Of a DNA stretch of 64,000 nucleotides, positions 35,176 through 45,539 are shown piece after piece. Under the pieces are notes generated by a model. The model was given only the letters and a program-made list of their open reading frames with translations, was not told the DNA's origin and did no database searches. This stretch comes from Entonaema liquescens (Eukaryota; Ascomycota; Sordariomycetes; Xylariales; Xylariaceae): assembly GCA_902805475.1 (NCBI GenBank), contig CADCSX010000008.1:558001-622000 (forward strand), written 5' to 3'. Position numbers and translations under genes: made by a program. Numbering within the stretch: the first letter of the stretch is position 1; each line of letters opens with the position of its first letter.

Positions 35176-36813
35176 ATGGTGAACGTACAGCAAGAACAGC
35201 ATGGCTCCACGGCGTCCATCAATTCGTCCAATCCGGACATAGTCGTAGTTGGTGGCGGTCTTGCGGGAATTTGCGCAGCCATCGCAGCCGCCGAACAAGG
35301 GGCTTCGGTGCACGTCCTTGATTGCGCACATGGGGGTGGGTCTTCTGCTATCTCGGGAGGCGTAATCTATGCCGGCGGAGGGACCACACAGCAGGTCGAG
35401 GCGGGATACGGAGATGACACACCTGAGAACATGTTCCGATATCTCCAACAGGAAGTCGGAGACGCCGTTGATGAACAGACGTTACGGACGTTCTGTCGCG
35501 AAAGTGTCGCGCGCATGGAATGGCTCCAGAGCCACGGTGCTGTATTCTCTGGATCGTTATGTCCGTTTCGAACAAGCTATCCGACGAGCAAATATTTTCT
35601 TTACTTCTCCGGCAACGAGAAGGCATACCCTTACACAAAATTTGCGAAACCAGCACCAAGAGGTCATCGGGCGGTTGGTAAGGGAAGCGGTGGGATGGGA
35701 ATGACCGGTGGGGTGTTATGGGAGACGCTATTTGCCTCAGCATTGCGCTTGGGTGTCAAATTCGAGCCAGCGAGTAAGGTCGAGATGCTCATTACGGACA
35801 CTACAGGAAATGTTGTGGGTACGCAATATCGCACACTTAGAAGCAAGGCAAAGGTGTTCGCCGTGCATAAGATATTAACGCGAATAGCCGCAGAGTGTCA
35901 CCGAATGTCAATTACAACCCTTGGAAAGTGGCTAGATCGCCTTGCGCATATTATCTGGGACCGCAACGCAGAAAAAAGGGTTATAAACTCCCGCGCTGTT
36001 ATTCTAGCAGCCGGGGGTTTTGTCATGAATGAATCTTTGATGAAAAGATACATCTGGTTGAGTAACAAGGTAGCGCCTTTAGGAACTGCGGGTGACGATG
36101 GAAGCGGTATCCAACTTGGAGGAGCGGTCGGAGGTTCTGCCTCACATTTAGGTCATCTATCAGTCTGGAGGTTATTATATCCACCCGAGGCACTTTTGGA
36201 GGGCATTGTGGTTTCTGTCAAAGGGGAACGTATCGCAGCGGAGGACTTATACGGGGCATCTCTCAGCGATGCCATTGCGAGCTCTGAAGGTCAAGCTTAT
36301 CTCATCCTGGACTCTGAACAAAGAAAGAAAGCTGTGAGTCAAATAAAGGAGCAGACTGAAATGCCATGGACGGCATTCGTCGTCTATTTGCTGTACTGGG
36401 CCCATAAAAAGGCTGGCTCGCTCGACCATCTTGCTCGAAAACTTGGTGTAAACCCAGAATTAATGAAGCTCACGGTTGACTCATATAATGAGGCAGTGAT
36501 GAAAGGAGTACCAGATCCGGTCGGGAAGCAAGAGTACAGAAGCATTATAGGTAAACGTCCATTCTATGGAATTGACATCTCTCTGAGGCCTAGTGGAATG
36601 CTAGTGTCCCCAGCCCTTCCCTTGGGCGGGTTGAAGGTTGATGGGGTGTCTGGCATGGTGCTAGATGACGAGGGTAATGGGATCCAGGGCCTATACGCGG
36701 CCGGGAAAAATGCTGCTGGTGTCAGCTCAAACCGCTATATTTCGGGGCTTGCTCTGGCAGACTGTGTATTCTCAGGGAAGCGAGCAGGAGAGCATGCTGC
36801 TAAAACTTACTAG
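35176..36813 (+). CDS. FAD-dependent oxidoreductase (fumarate reductase / 3-ketosteroid dehydrogenase-like)
   Basis: Single 545-aa exon of the FAD-binding-2 superfamily, flavoproteins that oxidise or reduce C-C bonds. The N-terminus has the dinucleotide motif DIVVVGGGLAGICAAIAAAEQGASV, then GGGSSAISGGVIYAGGG, the glycine-rich loop of the fumarate reductase/KstD group. AVILAAGGFVMNESLM closes the FAD domain. Near the C-terminus, PSGMLVSPALPLGGLKVD and GLYAAGKNAAGVSSNRYISGLALADCVFSGKRAGEHAA give the conserved flavin-isoalloxazine loop. About residues 205-270 (RSKAKVFAVHKILTRIAAECHR) is less like the family and may be lineage-specific. The substrate is unknown; a steroid, polycyclic or secondary-metabolite role would be a guess. 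Its neighbours are another flavoenzyme and an MFS permease. Confidence 0.82.
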   Translation: MVNVQQEQHGSTASINSSNPDIVVVGGGLAGICAAIAAAEQGASVHVLDCAHGGGSSAISGGVIYAGGGTTQQVEAGYGDDTPENMFRYLQQEVGDAVDEQTLRTFCRESVARMEWLQSHGAVFSGSLCPFRTSYPTSKYFLYFSGNEKAYPYTKFAKPAPRGHRAVGKGSGGMGMTGGVLWETLFASALRLGVKFEPASKVEMLITDTTGNVVGTQYRTLRSKAKVFAVHKILTRIAAECHRMSITTLGKWLDRLAHIIWDRNAEKRVINSRAVILAAGGFVMNESLMKRYIWLSNKVAPLGTAGDDGSGIQLGGAVGGSASHLGHLSVWRLLYPPEALLEGIVVSVKGERIAAEDLYGASLSDAIASSEGQAYLILDSEQRKKAVSQIKEQTEMPWTAFVVYLLYWAHKKAGSLDHLARKLGVNPELMKLTVDSYNEAVMKGVPDPVGKQEYRSIIGKRPFYGIDISLRPSGMLVSPALPLGGLKVDGVSGMVLDDEGNGIQGLYAAGKNAAGVSSNRYISGLALADCVFSGKRAGEHAAKTY

Positions 36814-37152
36814 CTCGAAGGAACTTTTGATTATCGGAGTCTCTGGCTAGACATATTATCATCACACAGTGAGTATGTACTCAGATAGACGGCAGTTTGA
36901 GGCTACTTGGTTGATTACTCGATAATCTTGATTGATCGTCTAGGTATTATCGTGTCATGAGAGACAAGTAACGCGTAAGTATTGCCACCAAAGTACCTAA
37001 TGCACGTTGTACGTCATGAACTGTATATCATTAATTTACTATAACGCTAACCGAAATAGTATATGATACCTTCGAATTTCTAAAAGCTTTAGGACAGCAT
37101 ATTTCCAAACCCCTTTTCTCCTCTTCCTCCTTTAAGTAATTGTAACGAGATT
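36814..37152. other. 3' spacer between convergent genes
   Basis: About 340 bp between the FAD oxidoreductase and the MFS transporter stop codons. No feature is seen beyond presumed 3' UTRs. Confidence 0.5.
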
Positions 37153-39813
37153 TTAAGTCGCGAAGCGGAAATCAAGACTATTGAGCAGGTCAGCAGGAAT
37201 ATATCAAGATGAGCAGTAAGGGATGACGTACCGCTTGTTACCCTTATCGGTTGTAGTCTTTCTATAATTGTCCTGTTCTTCGGGAGTCATAGCGTCCCAC
37301 TTCTTCGCCTTCGAATTGTTCCTCCATCGATAATAGTAGTACGTTCCCGGGTATTGTATTATCTGTAAACAGTTTAGTACCTTCACGTAGATGAGAGGAG
37401 GTAGGGTTCTGAGGTCATAGTCACTTACACACATCCAGACACAGATAACCAACAAGCCCTTATTCGCCTTGAAGTACCGCGGCGAGTCGCTGGGTTGATA
37501 AACTAGAAAAATTAGTATTTATAACTAGATAGGTACTCTGCTTGTTAAAAGGTAGCGAACTCACTGTTTGCGCCGATCATTCCACTGACTTGAACCCACA
37601 TATTATATATCCTAAACAAATTGGTCAGAACGATGATAATTCAGACAGGGGGGTTAACTTACGCAGCAGAGACTGTTCTATTCTGGACAGATCCTGCGTT
37701 CCTACTCGTCCAAGCCACTTGTATAGGATGGGTACTAGGCTACGTCAGTTCTTGGTCGCTTTCGCCTTTGGGCAAGGTACTTACTATGGGAATGACAGCA
37801 ACACCGTCGCGATCGCAAAGTACACCCAGGGGCCGATTGGGTCTGGTAGGGCTATCAAAGCAGCGAAGCAGGGCAGTAGCCAAGCATCTTCCGCCATCGA
37901 TACAAAACTCCTATTATTCACCAACTCGCTAATCGCAGTGATGAGTAACATGGTTATACTAGAGCCGATAATGTTCGGAATCGAAAGTAAGTTGGTCTGG
38001 ATAACGTTGAATCCCAGACCTCGGAAGGAAAGCGTCAAGTATTGGCCGACGGGATATTTAGGTATGCCAAACAATAGGCCCAGAGCGTATAATGGCCACA
38101 TGTCGTAGTCTTTGGAGCTTTCCCAAATTTGCTTGACGGAGAGACCTTGTCGGTTGTACATGCCCCCTTTTTGTGGATCATCTCGGATAACTGGATCGAG
38201 TTAGGAATAAGGCACGTACACGGATCTGTATGCCCGACCGACTTACCTGAGTTGACAATAATCTTCTCTTCCTTCTCAGTGAAGTATCCTTTAGGGTTCC
38301 ACCAACTCTTTGTCTTGGCCGGGGACTGAGGCATAAGGAAGAATGAAGCAAGTCCAACCGAGACTGCGTTAGGGTTAGCACCGAATGTATTAGAATCGTG
38401 AGTCGTCCTTACAAGTAACACAGCCCCTATTAATGTTAGCAATAAGCACATGAACTACGAGGGCTTAACTTACTCAATGAGGAACAACCACCGCCAGCCC
38501 TCATACCCCAGGATACCACGCATGGATAAGAGACCAACAGCAGCGAAGCCGACACCGATATCGACTAGAAGAAGAGATTAGAAAAATACCTCAAGCATAA
38601 GCTATAATGACCAACCTAATTGCGAAGACATCCAGTACCAAGCTAATCGGATCGGAAGCTGAGGAAGTAAGTATAGGTACTTTTCCACGTGCGTATGGCT
38701 CAGGGGAAAGTGACATACCGATCTACCTGTGTAGAAGTAGCTGAGGTAAAGAATTGTGTCCCTAATAACAAGTCAGCCAAGTCTTCAACTTTTAGCAAGT
38801 AACAAGAACTTACGGGATAAAGCCACCTTGGAATGTCGCGCTAATTTACTTGTTAACCAGAGTTTATACCACCATTAACTCAACTCGACCTACATTAAGT
38901 ATCTGGTGGCGAGGAAAGAAGCCCTGCCCTTAAGGAAGAATTGCATGGCAGAAATAACGCTGAAGATGCATATTTGGATAGGAATCCATAGATCAGGGCC
39001 GATACTAGCAATGAGTGTTAGTTGGGCTCTTTGTGGGTACATTTGCTACTCTGATATATACTAACCGCTTGGAAATCAGTTGGGACGGGAGCTCAGCAAC
39101 CAAAAAGCCGACTCGCGAAATCGTTTGACCAGTGTTCTGCCCATTATTAACACTAGTACTATTGGGGAGCCGGCGATGGCATAACTTACGTAGTCAGCAC
39201 GGGAAAGGCCCAAATCGTCAAGCATGTTGTCCGAGACAGCGTTGGCTATGTTATTTCGATCGATGTTTAGAGCCGCAAACATAATACACACCCAGACCTA
39301 GAAAGTTAGTTTCATCCTCTCGCCTAGTTATTTCTAGTTGTGCCTGGAAATTTACCATGATCTTCCAATCAACCTTCCGTCGTACCGCCCTCTCTTCCCT
39401 CCATGTCCAGCGGAAACTAGGGTCAAAAGCAGACCAGTTCTCCCATTGGGGGTGAATGTAGAGTTGCTTATATTCTTCAACATTCTCGGAATCCCAGATA
39501 CTAGGTTGCGTTGCGACCTTAGTAGAGTTAGCTACTGATGATTTACACCAAGCCCAAGGTATTTACGAACCGCATCGAGGTCGTAGGGTTCGGCCTTGGG
39601 ACCCTTTCGAATTCTCAGGAAACGCAAGATAGCATCACCAAGCACCGACTCCATGCGCTCGGTCTCCTTCGGTGCTAAAGCTGCCGGGGTCGGGGGAGTC
39701 AATTCGACGGGAAGCTTGTCGTCGGGATGGCCGTTGGACTTTACGCTGTCACGGTCGGACGTCGCAGTGGACCCGGCACCCAAAGGTGCGGTAGCTGGGT
39801 GTTGAGAAGACAT
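37153..39813 (-). CDS. MFS permease, Dal5 (allantoate/nicotinate) family
   Basis: Plasma-membrane anion:proton symporter of the fungal ACS/Dal5 family. At least eleven exons. The first ones phase cleanly: 39813-39547, 39517-39356, 39297-39190 and 39136-39066; the last ends at TAA 37153. Family signposts in order: WREERAVRRKVDWKI before helix 1; VWVCIMFAALNIDRNNIANAVSDN (helix 1); NTGQTISRVGFLVAELPSQLISKR; GPDLWIPIQICIFS; the cytosolic loop VGLASFFLMP, GYFTEKEEKIIVN and IRDDPQKGGMYNRQ; GIPKYPVGQYLTLSFRGLGF; HPIQVAWTSRNAGSVQNRTVSAA; MWVQVSGMIGAN; YQPSDSPRYFKANKGL; and the tail MTPEEQDNYRKTTTDKGNKR. The N-terminus is unusually long (about 90 residues before the first conserved block). The substrate is unknown; it may serve the adjacent flavoenzymes. 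Confidence 0.85.
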
Positions 39814-42800
39814 CTTGCCTCTCTACTCGAAAGGAGAAGGATAGCTATCGCACGAATCACTTCTCGCAAATAACAAATCGAGTATATCAATAGGGAGCCG
39901 CGGATCCAAAAAGTCTTAACGTATGCTACATAGAACGAGTACCCTTCATCTATATATCCATTTACAAACCCACCCGCAGACGCGTTGGACAGGGGGTTCC
40001 AGACACCCGGGCAGACTATCCAGGACCTAGATGCATTGCCTAGCGGCCATAGTGGAGGGCGTTATAAGATAGCGTTCTAAGACGTGATAATCATTAAGAC
40101 TATCAAGAGATGGGAGAGGGACTTCTGCACCCTTAGGATTTACATTTTGGTCCAATACCTACATGCATTATACCCCGCTACGACGATGGCGACATACTGA
40201 ATTATTGATAACCCAGCTGAAATACCCCGAGGAGATCCAGAATGTTGCGAAAAAAAAATGATATAGGTATGCCAAGGGGTGTTGCGCAATCTGGATACCA
40301 GCGCACGCCATTCTTCACCATCGCTAACTCCGATGTCGTGCTTTTTATTTAACTTATTCTGTACGTTACCCGAGATAATTTCTGGACTGAATTCGGGTTA
40401 CTTTCTATTCCTAGGTTTTGATATGTAAAACGAATTGCGGGTTTAATGCGCTAATAATATTATTTCTTGTTGTTTTTATGGTTTTGATCCGTCAACGTTG
40501 GTAAAATTTCCCCCTTTTGTGGTAAATAATGAGTCACATGACCTCTAGTCAGGTGACTTGCAGTTCACATATCAACATCAGACCTGTATCTTTATAAATG
40601 TTCCTAGGTTAATACAAGATAGCAAATGGGTGTAAATAGGACAGTTGATTATGTTTAATGAGATACTTACCTAAATTAGGTGCCTTAGAAGCTACATAGC
40701 TTCCTCTTATTACTCTTTACCCATAGCTTCGACTACCTAGGTAGAGCTGATGTCGATTTGAGTGCGAGCAAATCGCAACACGTGCTCTTTCAAGTTTAAT
40801 TAACGGAAAGCTTTCTGGAATCTGTACTAACTCTGACACAAATCATAGAAACCACCAAATCTAGAACCGCCATCGTATGTGGTGAAGTCACCTGGAGTAT
40901 TCTCGCAATTCGGGGTTACCGGGTTTCATAAGTGACGAACCTACCTATACCAAACCTCACTCGCTAAGAAGCAAAGAGCTTATCCTATCAGAAGATCGTT
41001 CCCCTCGTTAGGTAAGTAATCCAGATCTCGATAAAGATTTTGTGTCTTGCCTCTGACTTCAAGATGATCGTTTTAGTGGCAATTGGACTCGGTCTAGACA
41101 CGTAGTACGACTGTGCTAGAATAAGTATATAATAGATAACAAGAAAAAACCTGTCGGTTGGACGCCAAAGACAATACTTCTTGCTTCGTGGCAAATGACT
41201 ACCTAGTCAACTAGACTATACCCTTGCCTGGGCTCGGCATCAGACTGCCAAGCGAAACTGAGAGGGAACGTGGCGGCGCTATAATCTACGCAATGAACAA
41301 TGACTATCTCTACAGACTCTGTCGCTTAACTTTATGCGAGTGCACTAATACACACTACTTTCCCATTAGCGGTCCAATATCGAGACCTAATTGCCGATAT
41401 ATAAGAAGCGTTAGTAAGAGGCTTGATCACAGGACAGGAGATACCCTGAGCCATAGAAGTGATGTCTTCAAAATTCAATAATAAGCTATCCTAAATGTGA
41501 AGAATCCATCATTTATCCTATGAATCCAAACATATTATCGCTCTTCAGAAATCTACTAAAGAGGGGGTCAAGGCTTAGGGGTAAATAGGGTTGGTTCTTC
41601 TAAACTTTAGACCTAGCTGGCCAGATAAAAGGGGAAAGCCTAGGCCAATTCCGCCTGGACGGACACAACAGGGATAGAGCGGGGAAGAGGCTCAACAATT
41701 CCTAGACTAGGTACATACACGCTAGCCAAGTAGGTGTATAGAATTACTAGTCCTAGGTAGATCACAGAGGAGATAGATGAAATTTACAGGTTTTGGTATT
41801 AAAGCGGAATCTTTCCCTGGTGCTTGATACTGTCCATCCATAATCCCATGTCGACGTAAAGCCTCCGAAGTGAGTAGCACTTAAGAACTTTATGGTTTAA
41901 GCCGGCGCCGGTTCCACCGCGCATGGTAGTAGAGGTGACGCGGAATAGATCCTCAGCACACCTATACAATATGTGCCTCCAGGACGACCAGATACCTCCG
42001 CCCGAGTCGATCTCCTCATACAAGCCAGGTCTTGACTTCTGTAACCATATGAAAAAGTTGCAGGAGATAGCGGTTATCACTGCTGGCTGTAATTAGGCAT
42101 TTGCTCCATCGCTTGATCGGCCTGCGATGATGTATACACTATATATGCCTGAGCAGGGGTAGCCCAAGTCGGCGTAATAGACGAAGATTCAGTAAGGCAT
42201 GCTATGGAACACGTATTGGGGTCCTTGGATACATTAATTATTGTGTTAATTGCGTGCGGTGGAACGAACGCATACTCGTCCCCTCTACTCCGGTATCGAA
42301 GCAATCAGTGGTTGAGTCGACCAAGTATGTGGGTAAGGTATCGTTCCCTTCAAGCATCTAGCCTAGGGTTTGACGCTAGATATCTTTATCAATTACGCGT
42401 AGCATATCGACTGACTGCTGAGTGGCCATCATGGGCATCTTAGGGGAGCAGGGGTGCATCCGTTAGTTAAGGAGATCAACAAAATACATAGTTAAAAATG
42501 AATGCAATTATAAAGATGCAGATATTCGAGGAATAACTTAGCTCGTTAACTAAGCCAATAGTTATTAATTACCTAACCTTAGGTAGGATATATAGGAGTG
42601 GTATAGTATAGCAGCTAACTCATTAACCCCTAACGGCCGGTTGACCAGGAGCAGTATCATATCGTCAATCCCACCACTAAACAGACCAAGCTATCTGTAC
42701 AAATACAAGTCTGGCGCGCCAGACAGGTATCAGGGTATGTATATATATACTTATATGAAAGCCCTCATTGGGTCGTGGTATCTCGCATTTGCATCCATAT

Positions 42801-42919
42801 CCGTCCCAAACGCCGCGTCATCCCGTCGCTCATAGCGGATGTCGTCTCCTTCTGTCATTTATATACAACCCTTGCTCTTCTTTCTCTTTCTCCTTTCTAC
42901 GACCCCCATTATCGTTCCT
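39814..42919. other. Intergenic region with possible gene remnants
   Basis: 3.1 kb. Two adjoining minus-strand frames at 42304-41799 read protein-like stretches (GGGIWSSWRHILYRCAEDLF, LRRLYVDMGLWMDSIK) separated by a single stop, which could be a decayed or unrecognised gene, but no start, family or introns can be assigned. The rest is AT-rich promoter-type sequence with AGGTAGG motifs near 40740, 41750 and 42570. Confidence 0.4.
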
Positions 42920-45539
42920 TTACAGGGCATAATTCTCCGTATGCAAGAAAATCTCCTCAAGCATAGGGTCACCCCAAATCTCCGCCTGCAACCTTGCGAC
43001 GGTAGTTGCAACACCCTCCCTCATACTAGGTGGCCCGCAGACAAAACCGCCGTCCGTCGCCCCAATATTCCCCTTCCGTCCGATCCCCTGTCGTCCACTC
43101 CCGCAGCATGTACCCCAGATCCGGACGCCCGTACTCAACGCTCCAGCCTCCATCGATCTGGTGAGGCACTGGGAATGCGAACCGCATTAGGCTCTTTTGG
43201 AACTCAGTTGGCGTTTCCGGGAACCCGAAGTCGAACCCGGATGGGGGCCAAATGTTGATGTAGGGCGTGCTTGTGGTGCCGGTGCCGGAGGCAGGTTCGT
43301 CGTACGCAAGTGAGCGAACTCGGGCGGTCGGAGGACAGGCTCAGAAGGCTCTCCAGTGGCATTTTCTGGACTGGGAGCTGGTGGGAATCGCCGCGGCGAG
43401 GGCGGCGCGTAGTTGAAATGCGGTTGTTTGTCTGGATGTGTCTGGATTGGGGAAAGTGGAATTCCCGCTTGGGCTTATCTTCGGGATATTCATCCGCAGG
43501 GACTGGCACCGGCTGGTCTTGATTCTCGGTATCGCTAAGATCCCGACCCTCGAGTCTGCGGAGCGACTCCTCCTGAGGCGAGAGGCGATTTGAAGGTGGT
43601 GGGCCTTGTGGCTGAATATGGTGCGGCTGTAGGTATTTCTGTTGAGGAAGGGCAGTGATTCTGTCCTCATCCTCTGCCCGCAGTTCACGTTCGTAATCAG
43701 GGTTGCCTTGTGCTTCATCCCTTATCATCTGGGAATTGCGCTTCGAGGCAATACCCGCCACGAATCCATCTAATCTATCATGAAACATATTGCTAAGCGG
43801 CCGGGGCCCCGCTCTCGGGGATGCGGGACACGAGACTGTCTCTTAGCTGCAGTGACGAAGAATTTGCAAGTCACACTCTCCGGCGGCGCAGAGTCTCGGC
43901 AGATTCGCAACTCTTCTCGGAACCAATCCATGGCTTCAAGCCGTTTTAGAGCCCAAACGACTACTACCTTCTTAGTAATTGCCTTCCCATCTCGCATGCG
44001 CTTAATCAAGTTTAATAACTGCGACATCAATGCAGTCACACCGCTTCCACCGGCAATTAGGATGCACGTGTCAAACGCAGCCAGTTCTCGTCGCATGCCC
44101 CCATATGGACCATCAAGATATGCCCGGTATGTGTGAAATGGTCCCTTATCGATTGCGGTTTCCAGTACTCGTCGTGTAAACCCTCCATAGGGTTTAAATA
44201 CCAGTATGCAGTCTCTATACTGCTCTCCATATTCCGAAGGAAAGTCTTCGCTACAAAGCGACGAGATAGTGAACGGATGGTTGTCAAGAAGTGAGATACC
44301 AGGCATCCGTAGATAAACATACTGGCCGGGCTTCCACTTCATTTGTGTGGGAATCGTGATCTTAATAGCGTTCTCGGTCATGAGAGTGATAGCTGCCTCG
44401 TCGCCCACCAAGAATGCCATCCGCCACGGCTTGACCCAGTTGAGTTTGAATATTCGAAGGAAATAGCACAATACCCAGATAGCAATCGTAGCGTATAAGT
44501 AATCCCAGGATGCCAGGTAGTTTTTGGTATGCCAGAAAAGGCAACCAAGGTACACGAATCCAACCGGGACATGTAGCGTAACGAATACTTCGTAAGCCAT
44601 TCTGCGAATAAAAGGGAGTGAAGCAACGCAGAGCCAAAGCAGTGGGACTAAACATGCAATACCAGTGCCATATATAACACCGCTTCCTTCAGGAAACAAC
44701 GCTGAGAATACGGCCATACCACCGTCATCCCAGACCGGTTGGATGTAGAATGGAATGGTATGGACAAGGACGAGGAACAGGCAGAGGTAGCCCGCCCATC
44801 TGTGGAAAACATTAAGCCGCTCCGGTCCAATCCCCGTAATGAGCGTGAGCAAGTTCGCCTTCATGCTCGTCGCGACGATCCAAGGAGTCATGGCAACCGC
44901 AATCATACCCGCCCGGATCGCCACGGGAGGAGAGCCGAACTGGATGCTGTCCCAGTAAAGCGGCTGCTTAAGGAACACGTACAGCGATACGAACGCCAGG
45001 GCAATGAATCCGACGAACAAGACAGCAAGAGACGAAAATGTAAACCGGTGCTTCCTCCACACGATGTCCGGTATGGGCCGATAGAAGACCCATCTGAAGA
45101 GGGCCAACGCATCTAAAACGGGGCCGACGGCGGAGAAGTCGGACTTCGGCTTGAAATCCCTCTTTTCGCCACCTCCGCCTTCCTCGGGGAAGAACTGCCG
45201 TCCAGTCTGGCCCGTGTGCATATTTGTCGGCAACGCATACTCGGGGTCGAGACTATATAGGTCTCGGTAATGCTGTTCCACCTCTTGCTTGTAGATTGCT
45301 TGTCGGATCTTATCTTGCCACCAATGCCATATCCGTACCAATACCACCAGCGCCATCAGCGCCAGACTAAAGTAAGTCCATCCCAAACCATATTTTCCCG
45401 ACTGACTCCACGGGTCGACTGTGTTTGCCTCCACTAGACCGGGCGGACTCGTTGCCGTTAACGGGATTAATATCCTCTTCGCGAGTTCTGAAAGCGTTCT
45501 CGTCGCTCCCGCCACAGCTGATACTGTTCCCTCGGCCAT
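42920..45539 (-). CDS. Ferric reductase / NADPH oxidase-like transmembrane protein, frame broken in the 3' third
   Basis: Membrane flavocytochrome that moves electrons from NADPH across the membrane, typically reducing Fe3+ or Cu2+ for uptake. From ATG 45539 one frame runs to 43770. It covers an N-terminal helix; a multi-helix ferric reductase domain with haem histidines in FHRWAGYLCLFLVLVHTIPF and FVTLHVPVGFVYLGCLFWH; the FAD-binding block (QYVYLRMPGISLLDNHPFTISS, YLDGPYGG); and the NAD-binding start CILIAGGSGVTALMSQLLNLI. The remainder continues in other frames: PLSNMFHDRLDGFVAGIASKR, a Pro-rich linker, YINIWPPSGFDFGFP, and the closing FVCGPPSMREGVATTVARL to TAG at 42920. No stop codon lies inside the matched segments. 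If each slip is one base, the total length is again a multiple of three (about 873 aa). Confidence 0.78.
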
